DNA of 64,000 nt, taken from Christensenellaceae bacterium Phil7 (GTDB lineage Bacteria; Bacillota; Clostridia; Christensenellales; CAG-138). The DNA lies in the NCBI GenBank assembly GCA_001940845.1, contig MSGV01000001.1, forward strand, positions 89,975 to 153,974. Direction: 5' to 3'. The notes beneath the pieces are model-generated. The model was not told the DNA's origin, ran no database searches, and worked only from the letters and a program-made list of their open reading frames with translations. Shown piece by piece: positions 1 to 8,382 of this stretch. The first letter of the stretch is position 1; every line of letters begins with the position of its first letter. Made by a program: the position numbers and the translations under genes.

Positions 1-77
1 TTGTTCTGCTTTAATACCTGGAATGCATAGGTGAGCATATAGTAGATATTCCGAATCAGAATGCCTTTATCATTCAT
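1..77 (-). CDS. mcrC: McrC-like subunit, 5' end only
   Basis: The first 25 codons of a leftward gene are present; the rest lies outside the window. The visible protein start (MNDKGILIRNIYYMLTYAFQ) matches the conserved opening of the 5-methylcytosine restriction component McrC, which carries the nuclease of the McrBC type IV system. The start codon overlaps the last codons of the McrB gene by 8 bp (an ATG one codon earlier, ending at 80, is also possible), so the two are translationally coupled. Identification rests on the short N-terminal motif plus the McrB neighbour. Confidence 0.75.
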   Translation of the reverse strand, partial: MNDKGILIRNIYYMLTYAFQVLKQN

Positions 78-2472
78 CATGGAATACACCTCGCAGTCGA
101 TTTTCCCATTGCTGTACTTTTTGCTTATCATCAAACCAGTATTCTTGAAGCATGGGAATAATGTCATAGTTTATAACTTCTCGCATCCAATTTTCGGTAC
201 AAACATCCTGACCGCAGAAATAGCTATGCCCAATGCAGAATCCTTCCCCTAGAGAATTGTCGGTCTTGATAGCGCGATTCAGTTCCTTCACAGTTTCAAT
301 CAATGCGTCAAAGGTTTCATTTGCCAGGGAAGCTTGGTAAGCACGGAAGCCCTCAGAATGAAAGCCAGGTTCCATAGGAAAGAAGCTAAATCTTCTACGG
401 AGGGCGTAGTCAATCAAGGCAAGGCTTCGGTCCGCTGTGTTCATCATACCAATGATATAAAGTTTTGGAGGAATGCTGAAAGGCGCACCATTGCAAGACA
501 GAGTAACCTCTGTACCACGATAATCCTTTTCAATGAGCATTAGCAATTCACCAAAAATTTTGCTCATGTTGCCGCGGTTTATCTCGTCAATAATGAAGAA
601 GTATTCCTGGTCGGGATGATCCTTGGCTGTCTTACAAAACTGATAAAATACGCCATTAGTCAGCTTAAATCCATTTTCATTGGGTTTGTAGCCCATAACG
701 AAATCTTCGTAAGAATAGTTTTGATGGAACTGAATGAGTTTTACTCTGGACTTATCCTTAACACCCATCATGGAGTAGGCTAATCGCTTAGCGGCAAACG
801 TTTTGCCAACACCGGGAGCACCATGCAAAATCAAATTCCGCTTGTTTCTTAGGAGAGAAACAAGCGTATCGTAGTGCGGCTCGTTCATATATACTTGCTT
901 CAAGAAGTCATTCTTTGTGTATGCTTCGAGGGATGCTGCTTTGATGGGCAAGGGATTCACTTCCCGGATCATATCCATAATGAAATCAAACTCACCTTTC
1001 GTCAGCTTAAACAGGCTTCCTTGCGGAGAAACAAAATACTCCATTCGCTCCAGTTCCGGGCAAGCCTTCAGCGTCAAATAATCAATTGGATTGTTCAGAC
1101 TTTCGACTTTCTCAAAATAAAGGTTTTCCCCATCATTCGCTCTGGATATGCGGGCAATTGCCACAACCTGTTTCACCGGATAGGACTCATACCCGATCAC
1201 AACATCCCCCGGTTTTGCATCTAGGAAATTCTGGAAAATACGCCGCTTATTTCCGTTGTCATTATAAAGCGTATAACTCTGTTCGGCTCCAACCGAAATT
1301 TTGGAATAACTCCAAATACTGGGGTTGGCATTCAGCCACCAGTATCTCAGCGTGGTGTCAACTTTGTTTTCGATGGATGCAGTATATAACGGAACACCGG
1401 ACAGATCGATCTGTTCCAGTGCCTGGCGCAGCTCGTCACGGAGTTTCCAAATGTATATACCGTCTATATTATGATCTGAATACTTCCCTACATACAGAAT
1501 CGGCCACCACCTGGTATTTTCAGTGTCACGTTCCATGACGGGGCAATGGGTTTTCTCCGCAATTCTCTTTGCCAGATAAGAAGATCCAGAATTATAGAAG
1601 TTTATGCTTTCGCCATACTTTATAGACAACTGTTTACAGGTTGCCGCACCGCCATAATCCTTCATTCGCTTCATGATCTGCAAACTGGATGCGGTGAACA
1701 CTGCTTGATCATTAAGCAGTTCGACCCATTGTTGAACTGTAAATCCAGGGGTATAGTTAGCCGGAAACCACGCAGTATCGTTGGCGTCAGGCTGATTATA
1801 AAATCGGCTTGCAAAAAACGCAATATCAACCGTAATGGTTTTGAGTGCAGGATCGGGATAGCAACTGCTGGAAAGATGCGAATTAAGCAGAGCCCGCAAC
1901 TCAGAGTCCATCTGAATGTGAGAGCACACGGTATCATACAGAATAAACGCAGCAATCAAGTTTTGAGGGGAAGATGTCCGCTTAGGAATAAAAGAGCTAT
2001 TTATAGCCTTGGCAAGACCAAGGCACTCAGAGTACCTGTATATGTAATATTTATCAGGATAACGCAACCAAAGGTATACACTGATTGCATTTGTATTTTG
2101 GTAGTGGTTTTTCCAGCCATCGGGATTGCGGTTTGCCTTCCATTCTTCCGCAAACATACAAAAAGCCTCTACTCGTTCTTCTAAATCTTTCGTCTCATCA
2201 TATAGATTTGTAAAAGCCGAGCGAACGGCCTCAGGATCAACTTCCGCAAATTCCAGCAGCATGGCTTTTGCGTAGAAATAACTGGATGTCAGCAGATTTT
2301 TAGTCTTTGCAAGGGACTCTTCCAGCATCCCCTTAAAGTCAGGAGCATGAATATCCCAGTGATCTTGAAAATGCTTAATTGCTTCCCACTTATATCGTTC
2401 ATCGTAGAAATGATTGGGGAAATATTTCTTATACGCTGAGATAATATCGTCAAGAGGATCTTGGAAATACAT
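70..2472 (-). CDS. mcrB: McrB-type AAA+ GTPase with an EVE domain
   Basis: Motor subunit of a McrBC-type IV restriction system, expected to recognise modified DNA and translocate so that McrC can cut. The C-terminal third has the McrB AAA+ core: Walker A GAPGVGKTF near residue 560, the signature IIDEINRGNMSKIFGELL near 635 and GMMNTADRSLALIDYALRRR just after. Around residues 385-515 a segment beginning WWLNANPSIWSY and containing KPGDVVIGYE-like residues resembles an EVE (PUA-like) modified-base reader. The first 380 residues are not recognised. The start is placed at 2472 because GGGAG lies 8 nt upstream; an earlier in-frame start at 2496 has no such site. mcrC follows directly. Confidence 0.85.
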   Translation of the reverse strand: MYFQDPLDDIISAYKKYFPNHFYDERYKWEAIKHFQDHWDIHAPDFKGMLEESLAKTKNLLTSSYFYAKAMLLEFAEVDPEAVRSAFTNLYDETKDLEERVEAFCMFAEEWKANRNPDGWKNHYQNTNAISVYLWLRYPDKYYIYRYSECLGLAKAINSSFIPKRTSSPQNLIAAFILYDTVCSHIQMDSELRALLNSHLSSSCYPDPALKTITVDIAFFASRFYNQPDANDTAWFPANYTPGFTVQQWVELLNDQAVFTASSLQIMKRMKDYGGAATCKQLSIKYGESINFYNSGSSYLAKRIAEKTHCPVMERDTENTRWWPILYVGKYSDHNIDGIYIWKLRDELRQALEQIDLSGVPLYTASIENKVDTTLRYWWLNANPSIWSYSKISVGAEQSYTLYNDNGNKRRIFQNFLDAKPGDVVIGYESYPVKQVVAIARISRANDGENLYFEKVESLNNPIDYLTLKACPELERMEYFVSPQGSLFKLTKGEFDFIMDMIREVNPLPIKAASLEAYTKNDFLKQVYMNEPHYDTLVSLLRNKRNLILHGAPGVGKTFAAKRLAYSMMGVKDKSRVKLIQFHQNYSYEDFVMGYKPNENGFKLTNGVFYQFCKTAKDHPDQEYFFIIDEINRGNMSKIFGELLMLIEKDYRGTEVTLSCNGAPFSIPPKLYIIGMMNTADRSLALIDYALRRRFSFFPMEPGFHSEGFRAYQASLANETFDALIETVKELNRAIKTDNSLGEGFCIGHSYFCGQDVCTENWMREVINYDIIPMLQEYWFDDKQKVQQWENRLRGVFHDE

Positions 2473-2838
2473 AGCGGCCACTCCCATAAATAGCAAATTT
2501 ATGCTGGATATCCCTTTTATTCTACCATAAATAATGGATTTTGCAACAAGCTAAGTGATACCGCTTAAGGAAGTGGCAAACAAGGCAAAGCGGCATCCAC
2601 CTTGCGAAAGCGGTTAATTTTCTATGCTGTGGGTAATGTCTTTGCGTCTTTCTTTATTGGTTTGCTTTTCATCCATAGACAGCTCCTTTCACGATTTATA
2701 TATTTTGCGTGCCTTTTTCCATCGCCCCATTGGCAACCTAATATTACGGTATTACTAAGGTGCTTCCCGAACTGGCAGCGACATTGCTGAAAATAAGAAA
2801 AATAACCAAACCTGCAATGGGTAGGTTATCACCTTGTT
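2473..2838. other. 366-bp gap without a convincing gene
   Basis: The only candidate is a 20-codon leftward reading frame at 2614-2676 preceded by AAAGGAG. It begins MDEKQTNKERRK and has no recognisable family; it may be a remnant of mobile-element DNA like the region beyond 3.2 kb. The right edge holds the terminator of the XRE remnant. Confidence 0.4.
2802..2829 (-). terminator. Rho-independent terminator after the XRE remnant
   Basis: ATAACC and GGTTAT arms with further pairing inside form a hairpin. On the minus strand it is followed by TTTTTCTTATTTT. It lies 10 nt past the stop of the regulator at 2839. Confidence 0.6.
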
Positions 2839-3183
2839 TTATTCAAGCAGTTCGGGTGCTTCACATTTAAGAGCCTTTGCAAGGCGCATGACAATATCAA
2901 ACTGTGCTTTATTCAAGTCCATGCTTTTACGCTCATGAGCACGAATTGTATTTAAGAAAACACCGGATTCATTTGCAAGTACTTCCTGTGTTAAGCCACA
3001 ATGCTTTCCTGTTGTTTTCAGTTTGCTTTCGTTGTTTGCAAAGTGAGCATCCATCACTTCATAGCTTTTTTGAATATCTGCTTCATGTAGAGTTACGTAA
3101 AGTCCGATAAGATCATCATATGGGACTGTGTCGAGAATGCTTTTGGATGTTCTGCAGGAATACCATTGACAATGTGTAAGCAT
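2839..3183 (-). pseudogene. XRE-type helix-turn-helix regulator, N-terminally truncated
   Basis: The last 55 residues form an XRE/Cro-type DNA-binding domain (GLTQEVLANESGVFLNTIRAHERKS followed by INKAQ-like and LAKALKC segments). The preceding 55 residues, starting about WYSCRTSKSILDTVPYDDLI, look like the middle of a longer toxin/antitoxin-associated regulator rather than a natural N-terminus. No ribosome binding site precedes the first methionine, and the upstream DNA belongs to an unrelated helicase remnant on the other strand. The simplest reading is that a rearrangement removed the start. It may be silent. Confidence 0.55.
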
Positions 3184-4715
3184 CCAGCCGGAAAGCCTTT
3201 GCTGCAGCTTGCTTCTGACCTCTCCGGCAATGTGCAGAATTATGAAGTGTTCATGGAGGCGCTGCGCCGTTCGTTTCCTGTGCCTATCGACATCAAGCCC
3301 GTTTGAGACGGTTCTGACGGCTTCTTTTCTCTGGACAATCAGAGCATTACCATGCGTAAGGGTATGAGCGGGATTCAGACGGTTTCTGCCGTGGCTTCAG
3401 GGGTATCGCCTTGATTGACACAAGCGGAGATAATCCAAGGCTTAAATATGTTTTTGATGTTGCTGATACAGGCGGTCGGGAGAACTCCCGCCGTCTTAAT
3501 CTTTGGGAATACCGGGACGAACATCACGATACGGTGACAGCAGATTTGGAACATCGCTTTGGCGTGTCCGGCGAAAAAGGTTTTGCCGACCAAATGGAGC
3601 AGATTGCTTCCAAGCTCGTAAGCGAATACTGGAACGACAACCGCCGTGACATCCTCGGCATCCTTGCCGATTCCTTTCTTGAGGAGTATGATGATTACAA
3701 TGTTGAGGTGGCTTTTCGGAGCGCAGCCACCGTCAGCACCACCTATATGCTCATGTCCCGCTGTGGGATGAACCCCGGCGATTATTTTGAACATGAGGAT
3801 TTCCTGAGCGTATTCGACTTTAACACCCGTGATACGGTTGCCGTGCTGGGTTCAGCTATCTCCAACAACAGTGAACAGATTTTGCGGCAAATCGCTATCA
3901 GCGTCAAAAACTATGAGCGAGAAGCAAGTCTGCAGCAGCAGGCGGAAAGGACAAATCATGGAAAAGACATTGAATTACACGAAGAACGGGGACTATCTGA
4001 TTCCCAACATCGTACTGAGCCAGAGCGAGACGAAGTCCCTAGGCAAGTACGGCAGGAGCTTGTCACGAAATATAACGAGCTGTTCAACTCCAATCGCTCT
4101 CGTGAATATGACGGCTCTCATATCGTGTTCAGTGGCATGAACCCGGAGATACAACTGAGGGAACATCACTTAATGCCGTTGCACACATTCTCTACGGCGG
4201 GAACACCTTGCTCGCACACGAAGTTGGTGTGGACAAAACTTTTGAAATGGTGGCGGCTGCTATGGAAAGTAAGCGTTTTGGCTTATGCCAAAAGCTCCTC
4301 TTTGTCGTACCGAACCACTTGACTGAACAATGGGCATCCGAGTTTCTGCGTTTGTACCCATATGCAAATATCCTTGCCGCAACAAAAAAGGACTTAGAAC
4401 TGAAAAAACGCAAAAGTTCTGCGGCAGAATTGTTACTGGATATTATGCTGTAATCATCATTGGACACAGCCAGATTGAACGGATTCCGGTATCACAGGAG
4501 CGAAAGGAAGCAGATTTGGGAAATTGAAGAAGGTCTGGAGGAACTGAAAGAGAGCCGTGCGGAACGCTTCACGGATGGCTATTCGCTCGAGCATGAATTT
4601 CGAGCCATACAGCGAGTACAGGGAGCCTACGGCGATAAATACGATGTGCTTTGTATTTTGACAAATATGCTGAATGAAAATACAGGGGAACGGTCTATCC
4701 ATTGGAGGCTATAGG
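3184..4715 (+). pseudogene. Remnant of a conjugative-element SNF2/DEAD helicase gene
   Basis: Several frames together encode pieces of the very large helicase-like protein found on Clostridia conjugative elements. 3186-3410 encodes a piece resembling the ArdC-like upstream region, with an in-frame TGA after PIDIKPV and the expected HExxH stretch missing. 3411-4080 encodes a collinear middle segment. 4208-4440 encodes a P-loop region ([20 protein letters not shown], where AHEVGAGKT would be expected) and [10 protein letters not shown]. 4460-4714 encodes a further shifted piece with GLEELKESRAERF. At least four frame disruptions and a mutated Walker A show it is dead. No intact conjugation gene remains nearby. 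Confidence 0.75.
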
Positions 4716-4782
4716 TAATTCAAAAGAAGCGGAATCAGCATAAGTTTCAAAAGCGTGATGGTATGAACAGGAACTATAAAAA

Positions 4783-4819
4783 TATAGAGGAGATGCATTT
4801 TGAGTACATCTCCTCTATA
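4783..4819 (-). terminator. Strong terminator of the rubrerythrin/desulfoferrodoxin operon
   Basis: Perfect 13-bp arms TATAGAGGAGATG and CATCTCCTCTATA surround an 11-nt loop. On the minus strand the hairpin is followed by TTTTTATAG. It lies 35 nt past the desulfoferrodoxin stop codon. Confidence 0.8.
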
Positions 4820-4854
4820 CTAATTCGTTGTTTGAAGGGAAAATATGCGAAGAA

Positions 4855-5232
4855 CTAGATTTCTGCCATCCACAGACCATGCAGATTACAAGAAGCATAG
4901 ACAGCAACAGCCGTGTCATCGCCCAGACAGAAGGTTACGCTTGGTGCATCGCCTGGGTTCAGGTTCTTGCGCTGTCCGCCGTTCTCAGTCTGGACATATA
5001 TCCACTGGATAAAGTGTTCTGGGAGCATTGGATGATCCACACTTCCTACATTGACATTCAGCATATTGCCCTCGATTTTAACAACTGGCATATGCTTCTC
5101 GCCGCTTGCTTCCACAGTATTCGGCTCTAATGCGGTCATCTTCTGACCGCAGCACATCATCGGAACCCCGGAATCATGAATCATTCCCACCAGATTCCCG
5201 CAATGCTCACATACATAAAACTTAGCACTCAT
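4855..5232 (-). CDS. dfx: Desulfoferrodoxin (2Fe superoxide reductase)
   Basis: Cytoplasmic superoxide reductase that reduces superoxide to hydrogen peroxide without making oxygen, using electrons from rubredoxin. The 125-residue protein has the desulforedoxin-type N-terminal iron site (C8, C11, C27, C28 in VCEHC and MMCCGQ). The catalytic domain has EKHMPVV, VDHPM and the closing CNLHGLW, which supply the His4Cys iron site. Start chosen at 5232, where GGGAG sits 8 nt upstream; a GTG three codons earlier touches the SD. It is the last gene of the set beginning at 7037, downstream of its likely electron donor and peroxide-removing partner. Confidence 0.92.
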   Translation of the reverse strand: MSAKFYVCEHCGNLVGMIHDSGVPMMCCGQKMTALEPNTVEASGEKHMPVVKIEGNMLNVNVGSVDHPMLPEHFIQWIYVQTENGGQRKNLNPGDAPSVTFCLGDDTAVAVYASCNLHGLWMAEI

Positions 5233-5253
5233 ATAAAACACTCCCTTAATAGT

Positions 5254-6405
5254 TTAATAGTTTTCTTTGCGAACTTCAAAGAATGCCTGTGGATGCTTGC
5301 AGACTGGGCATACATCCGGAGCAACCGTACTGATAACCAGATGGCCACAATTGCGGCATTCCCAGGTGATCATACCTGCCTTTTCAAAGACTGCCCTGGT
5401 CGCCACATTTTTCAGCAATGCACGATACCGTTCCTCGTGTGCTTTCTCAATGGCAGCGACACCCCGGAACTGTTCCGCCAGGTCGTGGAAGCCTTCCTCG
5501 TCTGCTTCCTTAGCCATACGGCCATACATATCCGTCCACTCATAGCTTTCGCCCTCAGCTGCATGAAGCAGATTTTCGGCGGTATCCCCCAACTCGCCCA
5601 GTGCCTTGAACCACAGTTTTGCGTGTTCTTTCTCGTTGTCAGCAGTCTGAAGGAACAGAGCTGCAATCTGCTCATAGCCGGCTTTTTTCGCCACGGATGC
5701 GAAATAAGTATATTTGTTTCTTGCCTGGGATTCACCGGCAAAGGCTTCCCACAGATTCTTTTCCGTCTTGGTTCCGGCATAAGGATTTTTTGCAGGAGCC
5801 GCAGGAGCATCTTCAATCTTTACAAATTTATCAGCGGGCTGTTTGCAAACCGGGCATTTGAAATCCGGTGTCAGCGGCCCCTCATGAATATATCCGCATA
5901 CGGTGCATCTCCATTTTTTCATTTTGTTTTCCTCCGTCTTTTCATTAAATTGAATCGTTTTTAATAAAGAGTCCACAGCATCAGCCGGAATGCCGGGATA
6001 TTCCCGAATTGACTCTAAAAATGCTTTGGTATTTCCACTTTGCGGGAGCATAAAGCCTGCTTCCCGACAAAGATCCTCTGCCATCAGGCGGCTGGATTTT
6101 TCCACAGCGGCACTTAGCGCCCACGGAAGCTGAGAAGCAATGTTCTCTGCCTGCGCTTTGCTCTGAATCAGACCACGCAATGCTTCCACAACTTCCTCTT
6201 TCTTAGGCTGCTGCGGTGGCAGCTCCTTTGGTACCATAGAGATTGCACCGGAAGGGCAGGCATCTGCACAAACGCCGCATCCAATACATTTACTCACATC
6301 AATGATACTGTTCTCGGTATCTGTAGCTCCGGTTGGGCAGACATAAAGGCACAAACAGTCCTTAGTACAGAGCCGAATATTTCTTACTGCGTATTTTTCA
6401 ATCAT
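5254..6405 (-). CDS. Ferredoxin-rubredoxin-rubrerythrin fusion (peroxide reductase)
   Basis: A 383-residue multi-domain redox protein. Residues 1-60 hold a two-cluster ferredoxin: the second motif is a standard [12 protein letters not shown], the first has unusual spacing (C-x3-C-x-C-x3-CP). Residues 60-160 form a helical linker. From residue 162 the protein is a reverse rubrerythrin: rubredoxin (WRCTVCGY...CPVCKQP), then a ferritin-like diiron domain with the NEKEHAK and IEKAHEE ExxH motifs, then a second rubredoxin-like zinc-ribbon (WECRNCGH...CPVCKHP). Rubrerythrins reduce hydrogen peroxide to water. The gene overlaps the upstream double rubredoxin by 4 bp. An internal start with its own SD lies at 5922. 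Confidence 0.88.
   Translation of the reverse strand: MIEKYAVRNIRLCTKDCLCLYVCPTGATDTENSIIDVSKCIGCGVCADACPSGAISMVPKELPPQQPKKEEVVEALRGLIQSKAQAENIASQLPWALSAAVEKSSRLMAEDLCREAGFMLPQSGNTKAFLESIREYPGIPADAVDSLLKTIQFNEKTEENKMKKWRCTVCGYIHEGPLTPDFKCPVCKQPADKFVKIEDAPAAPAKNPYAGTKTEKNLWEAFAGESQARNKYTYFASVAKKAGYEQIAALFLQTADNEKEHAKLWFKALGELGDTAENLLHAAEGESYEWTDMYGRMAKEADEEGFHDLAEQFRGVAAIEKAHEERYRALLKNVATRAVFEKAGMITWECRNCGHLVISTVAPDVCPVCKHPQAFFEVRKENY
5920..5935 (-). promoter_or_regulatory. Internal ribosome binding site and start inside the rubrerythrin fusion
   Basis: On the minus strand GGAGG (5931-5935) lies 8 nt before an in-frame ATG (5922-5920) that opens [11 protein letters not shown], exactly where a free-standing reverse rubrerythrin would begin. 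A second, 222-residue product lacking the ferredoxin is therefore plausible. Confidence 0.55.
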
Positions 6406-7037
6406 GCCCGAATCCTCCCTTCTACTTTTTCAAATTTCCATGCAGGAACCTTACATACCGGACACCTCTCCGACGGATTATCTCCTACAGATACGAATCC
6501 GCAGATGGTACATACCCAAACGCCGGTGTTTTGCAGCATCTTTTCTCCCACGGATTGATACCGGGTCAGCAGAGACTGAAGCATCCGTGTAACCTTTTCG
6601 CTCCATACTTGACAGCGAAGCGCACCCCGATCTGGCTCCCTGGAGGAGACTTGATTTCCATAGGGATAACCTACGGAAAGATCTTTCTCTATCAGTTCCA
6701 AAAGTTTTTCAATGTTGGCATCTGGTACCGGCTCTGCTTTGGAACGGAAAAAGTCTGCCAGCTGTCTGAAACTTTCCGATTGCTTGTCCATGTATTGTTT
6801 TTCGCATCCACGAGCCAGGTTGGAACAGATAATGCTCATTTCCATGGGGCTGAGTTCCTTCTCTACTTGGGGGTTTTCGAAAGCTTCCTGCGGTTTTGCA
6901 TTTTCCTGTTTCTGCTGAAATGCGTCTTTTCCGGCTTTACAAATAGGGCATTTCCAGTCAGCAGGAAGGTCTTCCCACTTGCCTTCTTTGGCTTCATCGT
7001 AGATGTAGCCGCAGACAGAACAGATATACTGTGCCAT
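6402..7037 (-). CDS. Double-rubredoxin protein
   Basis: A 211-residue protein with a typical rubredoxin at each end: [16 protein letters not shown]...CPICKAG at residues 1-45 and [12 protein letters not shown]...CPVCKVP at about 172-205. A roughly 125-residue helical region ([14 protein letters not shown]...LELIEKDLS) between them has no assignable family. It is likely an electron carrier to the rubrerythrin and desulfoferrodoxin encoded just downstream; its stop overlaps the next start (ATGA). AGAGGAGG precedes the ATG. A -10-like TATGAT and a dyad at 7093 suggest its own promoter. Confidence 0.85.
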   Translation of the reverse strand: MAQYICSVCGYIYDEAKEGKWEDLPADWKCPICKAGKDAFQQKQENAKPQEAFENPQVEKELSPMEMSIICSNLARGCEKQYMDKQSESFRQLADFFRSKAEPVPDANIEKLLELIEKDLSVGYPYGNQVSSREPDRGALRCQVWSEKVTRMLQSLLTRYQSVGEKMLQNTGVWVCTICGFVSVGDNPSERCPVCKVPAWKFEKVEGRIRA

Positions 7038-7064
7038 AGTTGTTTTCCTCCTCTTTTTATTTTT

Positions 7065-7105
7065 ATCATACAGAAAAAAGAACCTTTTTTCTGTGACATT
7101 ATCAC
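7065..7105 (-). promoter_or_regulatory. Putative activator-dependent promoter of the double-rubredoxin operon
   Basis: On the minus strand the near-palindrome GTGATAATGTCAC (7105-7093) is followed after 22 nt by TATGAT (7070-7065), a good -10, with no convincing -35. The dyad centre would lie about 41 nt upstream of the transcription start, where class II activators bind. The trxA promoter has the same arrangement. Confidence 0.45.
7071..7093 (-). terminator. A/T-rich hairpin between the NifX-like and rubredoxin genes
   Basis: Perfect 10-bp arms CAGAAAAAAG and CTTTTTTCTG around a 3-nt loop, 14 nt past the stop at 7107. It could terminate or attenuate the upstream message, or be part of the regulatory region of the next gene. 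The stem is weak in G/C. Confidence 0.4.
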
Positions 7106-7106
7106 C

Positions 7107-7877
7107 TTATTGCCCGCAGGAATGGTCACCGCAGGTATGACCTTCACCGTGTTCGTGGTCATGGTGGTCACAATGAACGTCTGGATTATAGTCTAATTTG
7201 TCAGAGATCAGAGCGTTTACTGCTTCATCGGCATTGCCGGATACTCCGCCATAAAGCTTAATTCCAGCGGATGCTAAAGCCACCTGCGCTCCGCCGCCGA
7301 TTCCGCCGCAGATCAAAGTATCAACGTTCATCGCATGAAGAAGCTCTGCAAGAGCGCCGTGTCCACTGCCGTTGGTGCTTACAACTTCGGATTTAGTGAT
7401 TTTTCCATCATCTACATCATAAACCTTGAAGGCTTCCGTGTGCCCAAAATGCTGAAAGATTTCTCCATTTTCATAAGTAACTGCAATCCTCATCGTATTG
7501 TCTCCTGTATTTTTTTTATACTTTTTAAACAGCTCCTGTTTGTAGCATTCATTCACGCCGCACATGAGGTTTCCACCATTGCAGAGTTGGTAAGAGCCGC
7601 CCTCAATCCGCAGGGGCCGTCCGTCTACCAATACATCCGCTAGCTTTTTTCTGGCATTTTCATAAATTCTTTGTGTGGTCGTCCGGGCAATCTGCATCCG
7701 CTCGCTGCACTGTTCCTGTGACAGACCTTCTTTGTCAATCAGACGGAGGGTCTCATATTCGTCCACCGTCAAAATGATCGGTTCTTTTTTTGATTTGTCT
7801 TGTGCCGGAACAAACTCAAGGGTCTTTGGAAAATGACATACCCGTCTGCATTTTTCTGGTCTTGGAATAATTTTCAC
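7107..7877 (-). CDS. DUF134 DNA-binding protein fused to NifX-type cofactor-binding domain
   Basis: Residues 1-100 form a DUF134 protein: PRPEKCRRVCHFP, a sigma-region-4-like helix-turn-helix (LSQEQCSERMQIARTTTQRI) and a Cys-containing tail. Residues 129-230 are a dinitrogenase iron-molybdenum cofactor (NifB/NifX) domain (MRIAVTYENGEIFQHFGHTE...DTLICGGIGGGA). The last 25 residues are rich in His, Cys and Asp and probably bind metal. These two families often sit side by side in anaerobes with Mrp ATPases, suggesting iron-sulfur trafficking. The GTG start overlaps the truncated Mrp stop. AGGAG 8 nt before the internal ATG at 7493 could allow separate NifX-domain synthesis. Confidence 0.82.
   Translation of the reverse strand: MKIIPRPEKCRRVCHFPKTLEFVPAQDKSKKEPIILTVDEYETLRLIDKEGLSQEQCSERMQIARTTTQRIYENARKKLADVLVDGRPLRIEGGSYQLCNGGNLMCGVNECYKQELFKKYKKNTGDNTMRIAVTYENGEIFQHFGHTEAFKVYDVDDGKITKSEVVSTNGSGHGALAELLHAMNVDTLICGGIGGGAQVALASAGIKLYGGVSGNADEAVNALISDKLDYNPDVHCDHHDHEHGEGHTCGDHSCGQ
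7491..7506 (-). promoter_or_regulatory. Internal ribosome binding site before the NifX domain
   Basis: AGGAGA (minus strand, 7506-7501) precedes the in-frame ATG at 7493-7491 that begins MRIAVTYENG, the usual N-terminus of a free-standing NifX/NifB-domain protein. This may be a relic of two genes joined by loss of a stop codon, or a working second start. Confidence 0.5.
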
Positions 7878-8236
7878 GCCCTTTCTGTTTCTTTTATAAG
7901 CCTATTGAGAAACATATTCAATCCATTTTGACACACAGCAGGCAGGATTCCATCTTCCATTCCGGCCGCTTTCTCGTGGATACCGAAGATTTTAGGAATC
8001 GACGGTCCGGTTATATCGGCATCTAAAATTGCCGTCTGATATCCGGCTCTCTTGGTCAATACTGCCATCAGGGGAGGTATCAGTGATTTTCCTACACCGC
8101 CTTTTCCACTGGCGATACCGATTACTTTTTCCACGGAAGAACCGTGTTGCAGTGGTTCAATCAGATTTTTTGGAGAAATCCATTCATTACATTCACTGCT
8201 GCATTGTGAACAATTATGAGAAAAGTTTTCACTCAT
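7874..8236 (-). CDS. Mrp/NBP35-type iron-sulfur carrier ATPase, C-terminally truncated
   Basis: P-loop protein of the Mrp family, which carries iron-sulfur clusters. Visible parts are an N-terminal Cys cluster (CSQCSSEC), the deviant Walker A GKGGVGKS and ILDADITGPSIPKIFG. Mrp proteins usually have about 270 residues; this one stops after 120, just beyond the segment aligning with the usual SINLLLEDETE. The Walker B region and C-terminal CxxC are therefore missing. The start at 8236 has GGAGG 8 nt upstream. The stop overlaps the GTG of the DUF134 gene, as if a deletion joined the two. Probably non-functional as an ATPase, although the promoter and downstream genes are intact. Confidence 0.75.
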   Translation of the reverse strand: MSENFSHNCSQCSSECNEWISPKNLIEPLQHGSSVEKVIGIASGKGGVGKSLIPPLMAVLTKRAGYQTAILDADITGPSIPKIFGIHEKAAGMEDGILPAVCQNGLNMFLNRLIKETERA

Positions 8237-8291
8237 TTTGATTTCCTCCGATTCTTTGTCAGCAGGCAAAGAGCTGCCGTTATTTTCTCTT

Positions 8292-8357
8292 ATCATATTC
8301 CTATTTCGGGCATATGTCAAGAATTAAATTGACATATGCCCGAAGCAATGCTATACT
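8292..8357. promoter_or_regulatory. Symmetric divergent promoter with perfect 14-bp inverted repeat
   Basis: CGGGCATATGTCAA (8307-8320) and TTGACATATGCCCG (8329-8342) are perfect arms with an 8-bp spacer. Each arm contains a consensus -35. Rightward: TTGACA (8329-8334), 17 bp, TATACT (8352-8357), for the Crp/Fnr gene. Leftward: TTGACA (8320-8315), 17 bp, TATGAT (8297-8292), for the Mrp/DUF134 genes. A dimeric regulator bound here would block or control both directions; the adjacent Crp/Fnr protein is the obvious candidate. Confidence 0.8.
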
Positions 8358-8382
8358 TTCCAATGGGAGAAGGAGGCTTTCT

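Noticed and set aside
874-2184. Long rightward frames opposite mcrB
   Set aside because: They lack ribosome binding sites and family motifs and are antisense shadows of the strongly supported McrB frame.
8314-8382. Longer start for the Crp/Fnr gene
   Set aside because: It would translate through the promoter dyad and -10; the SD-backed ATG at 8383 fits the family.
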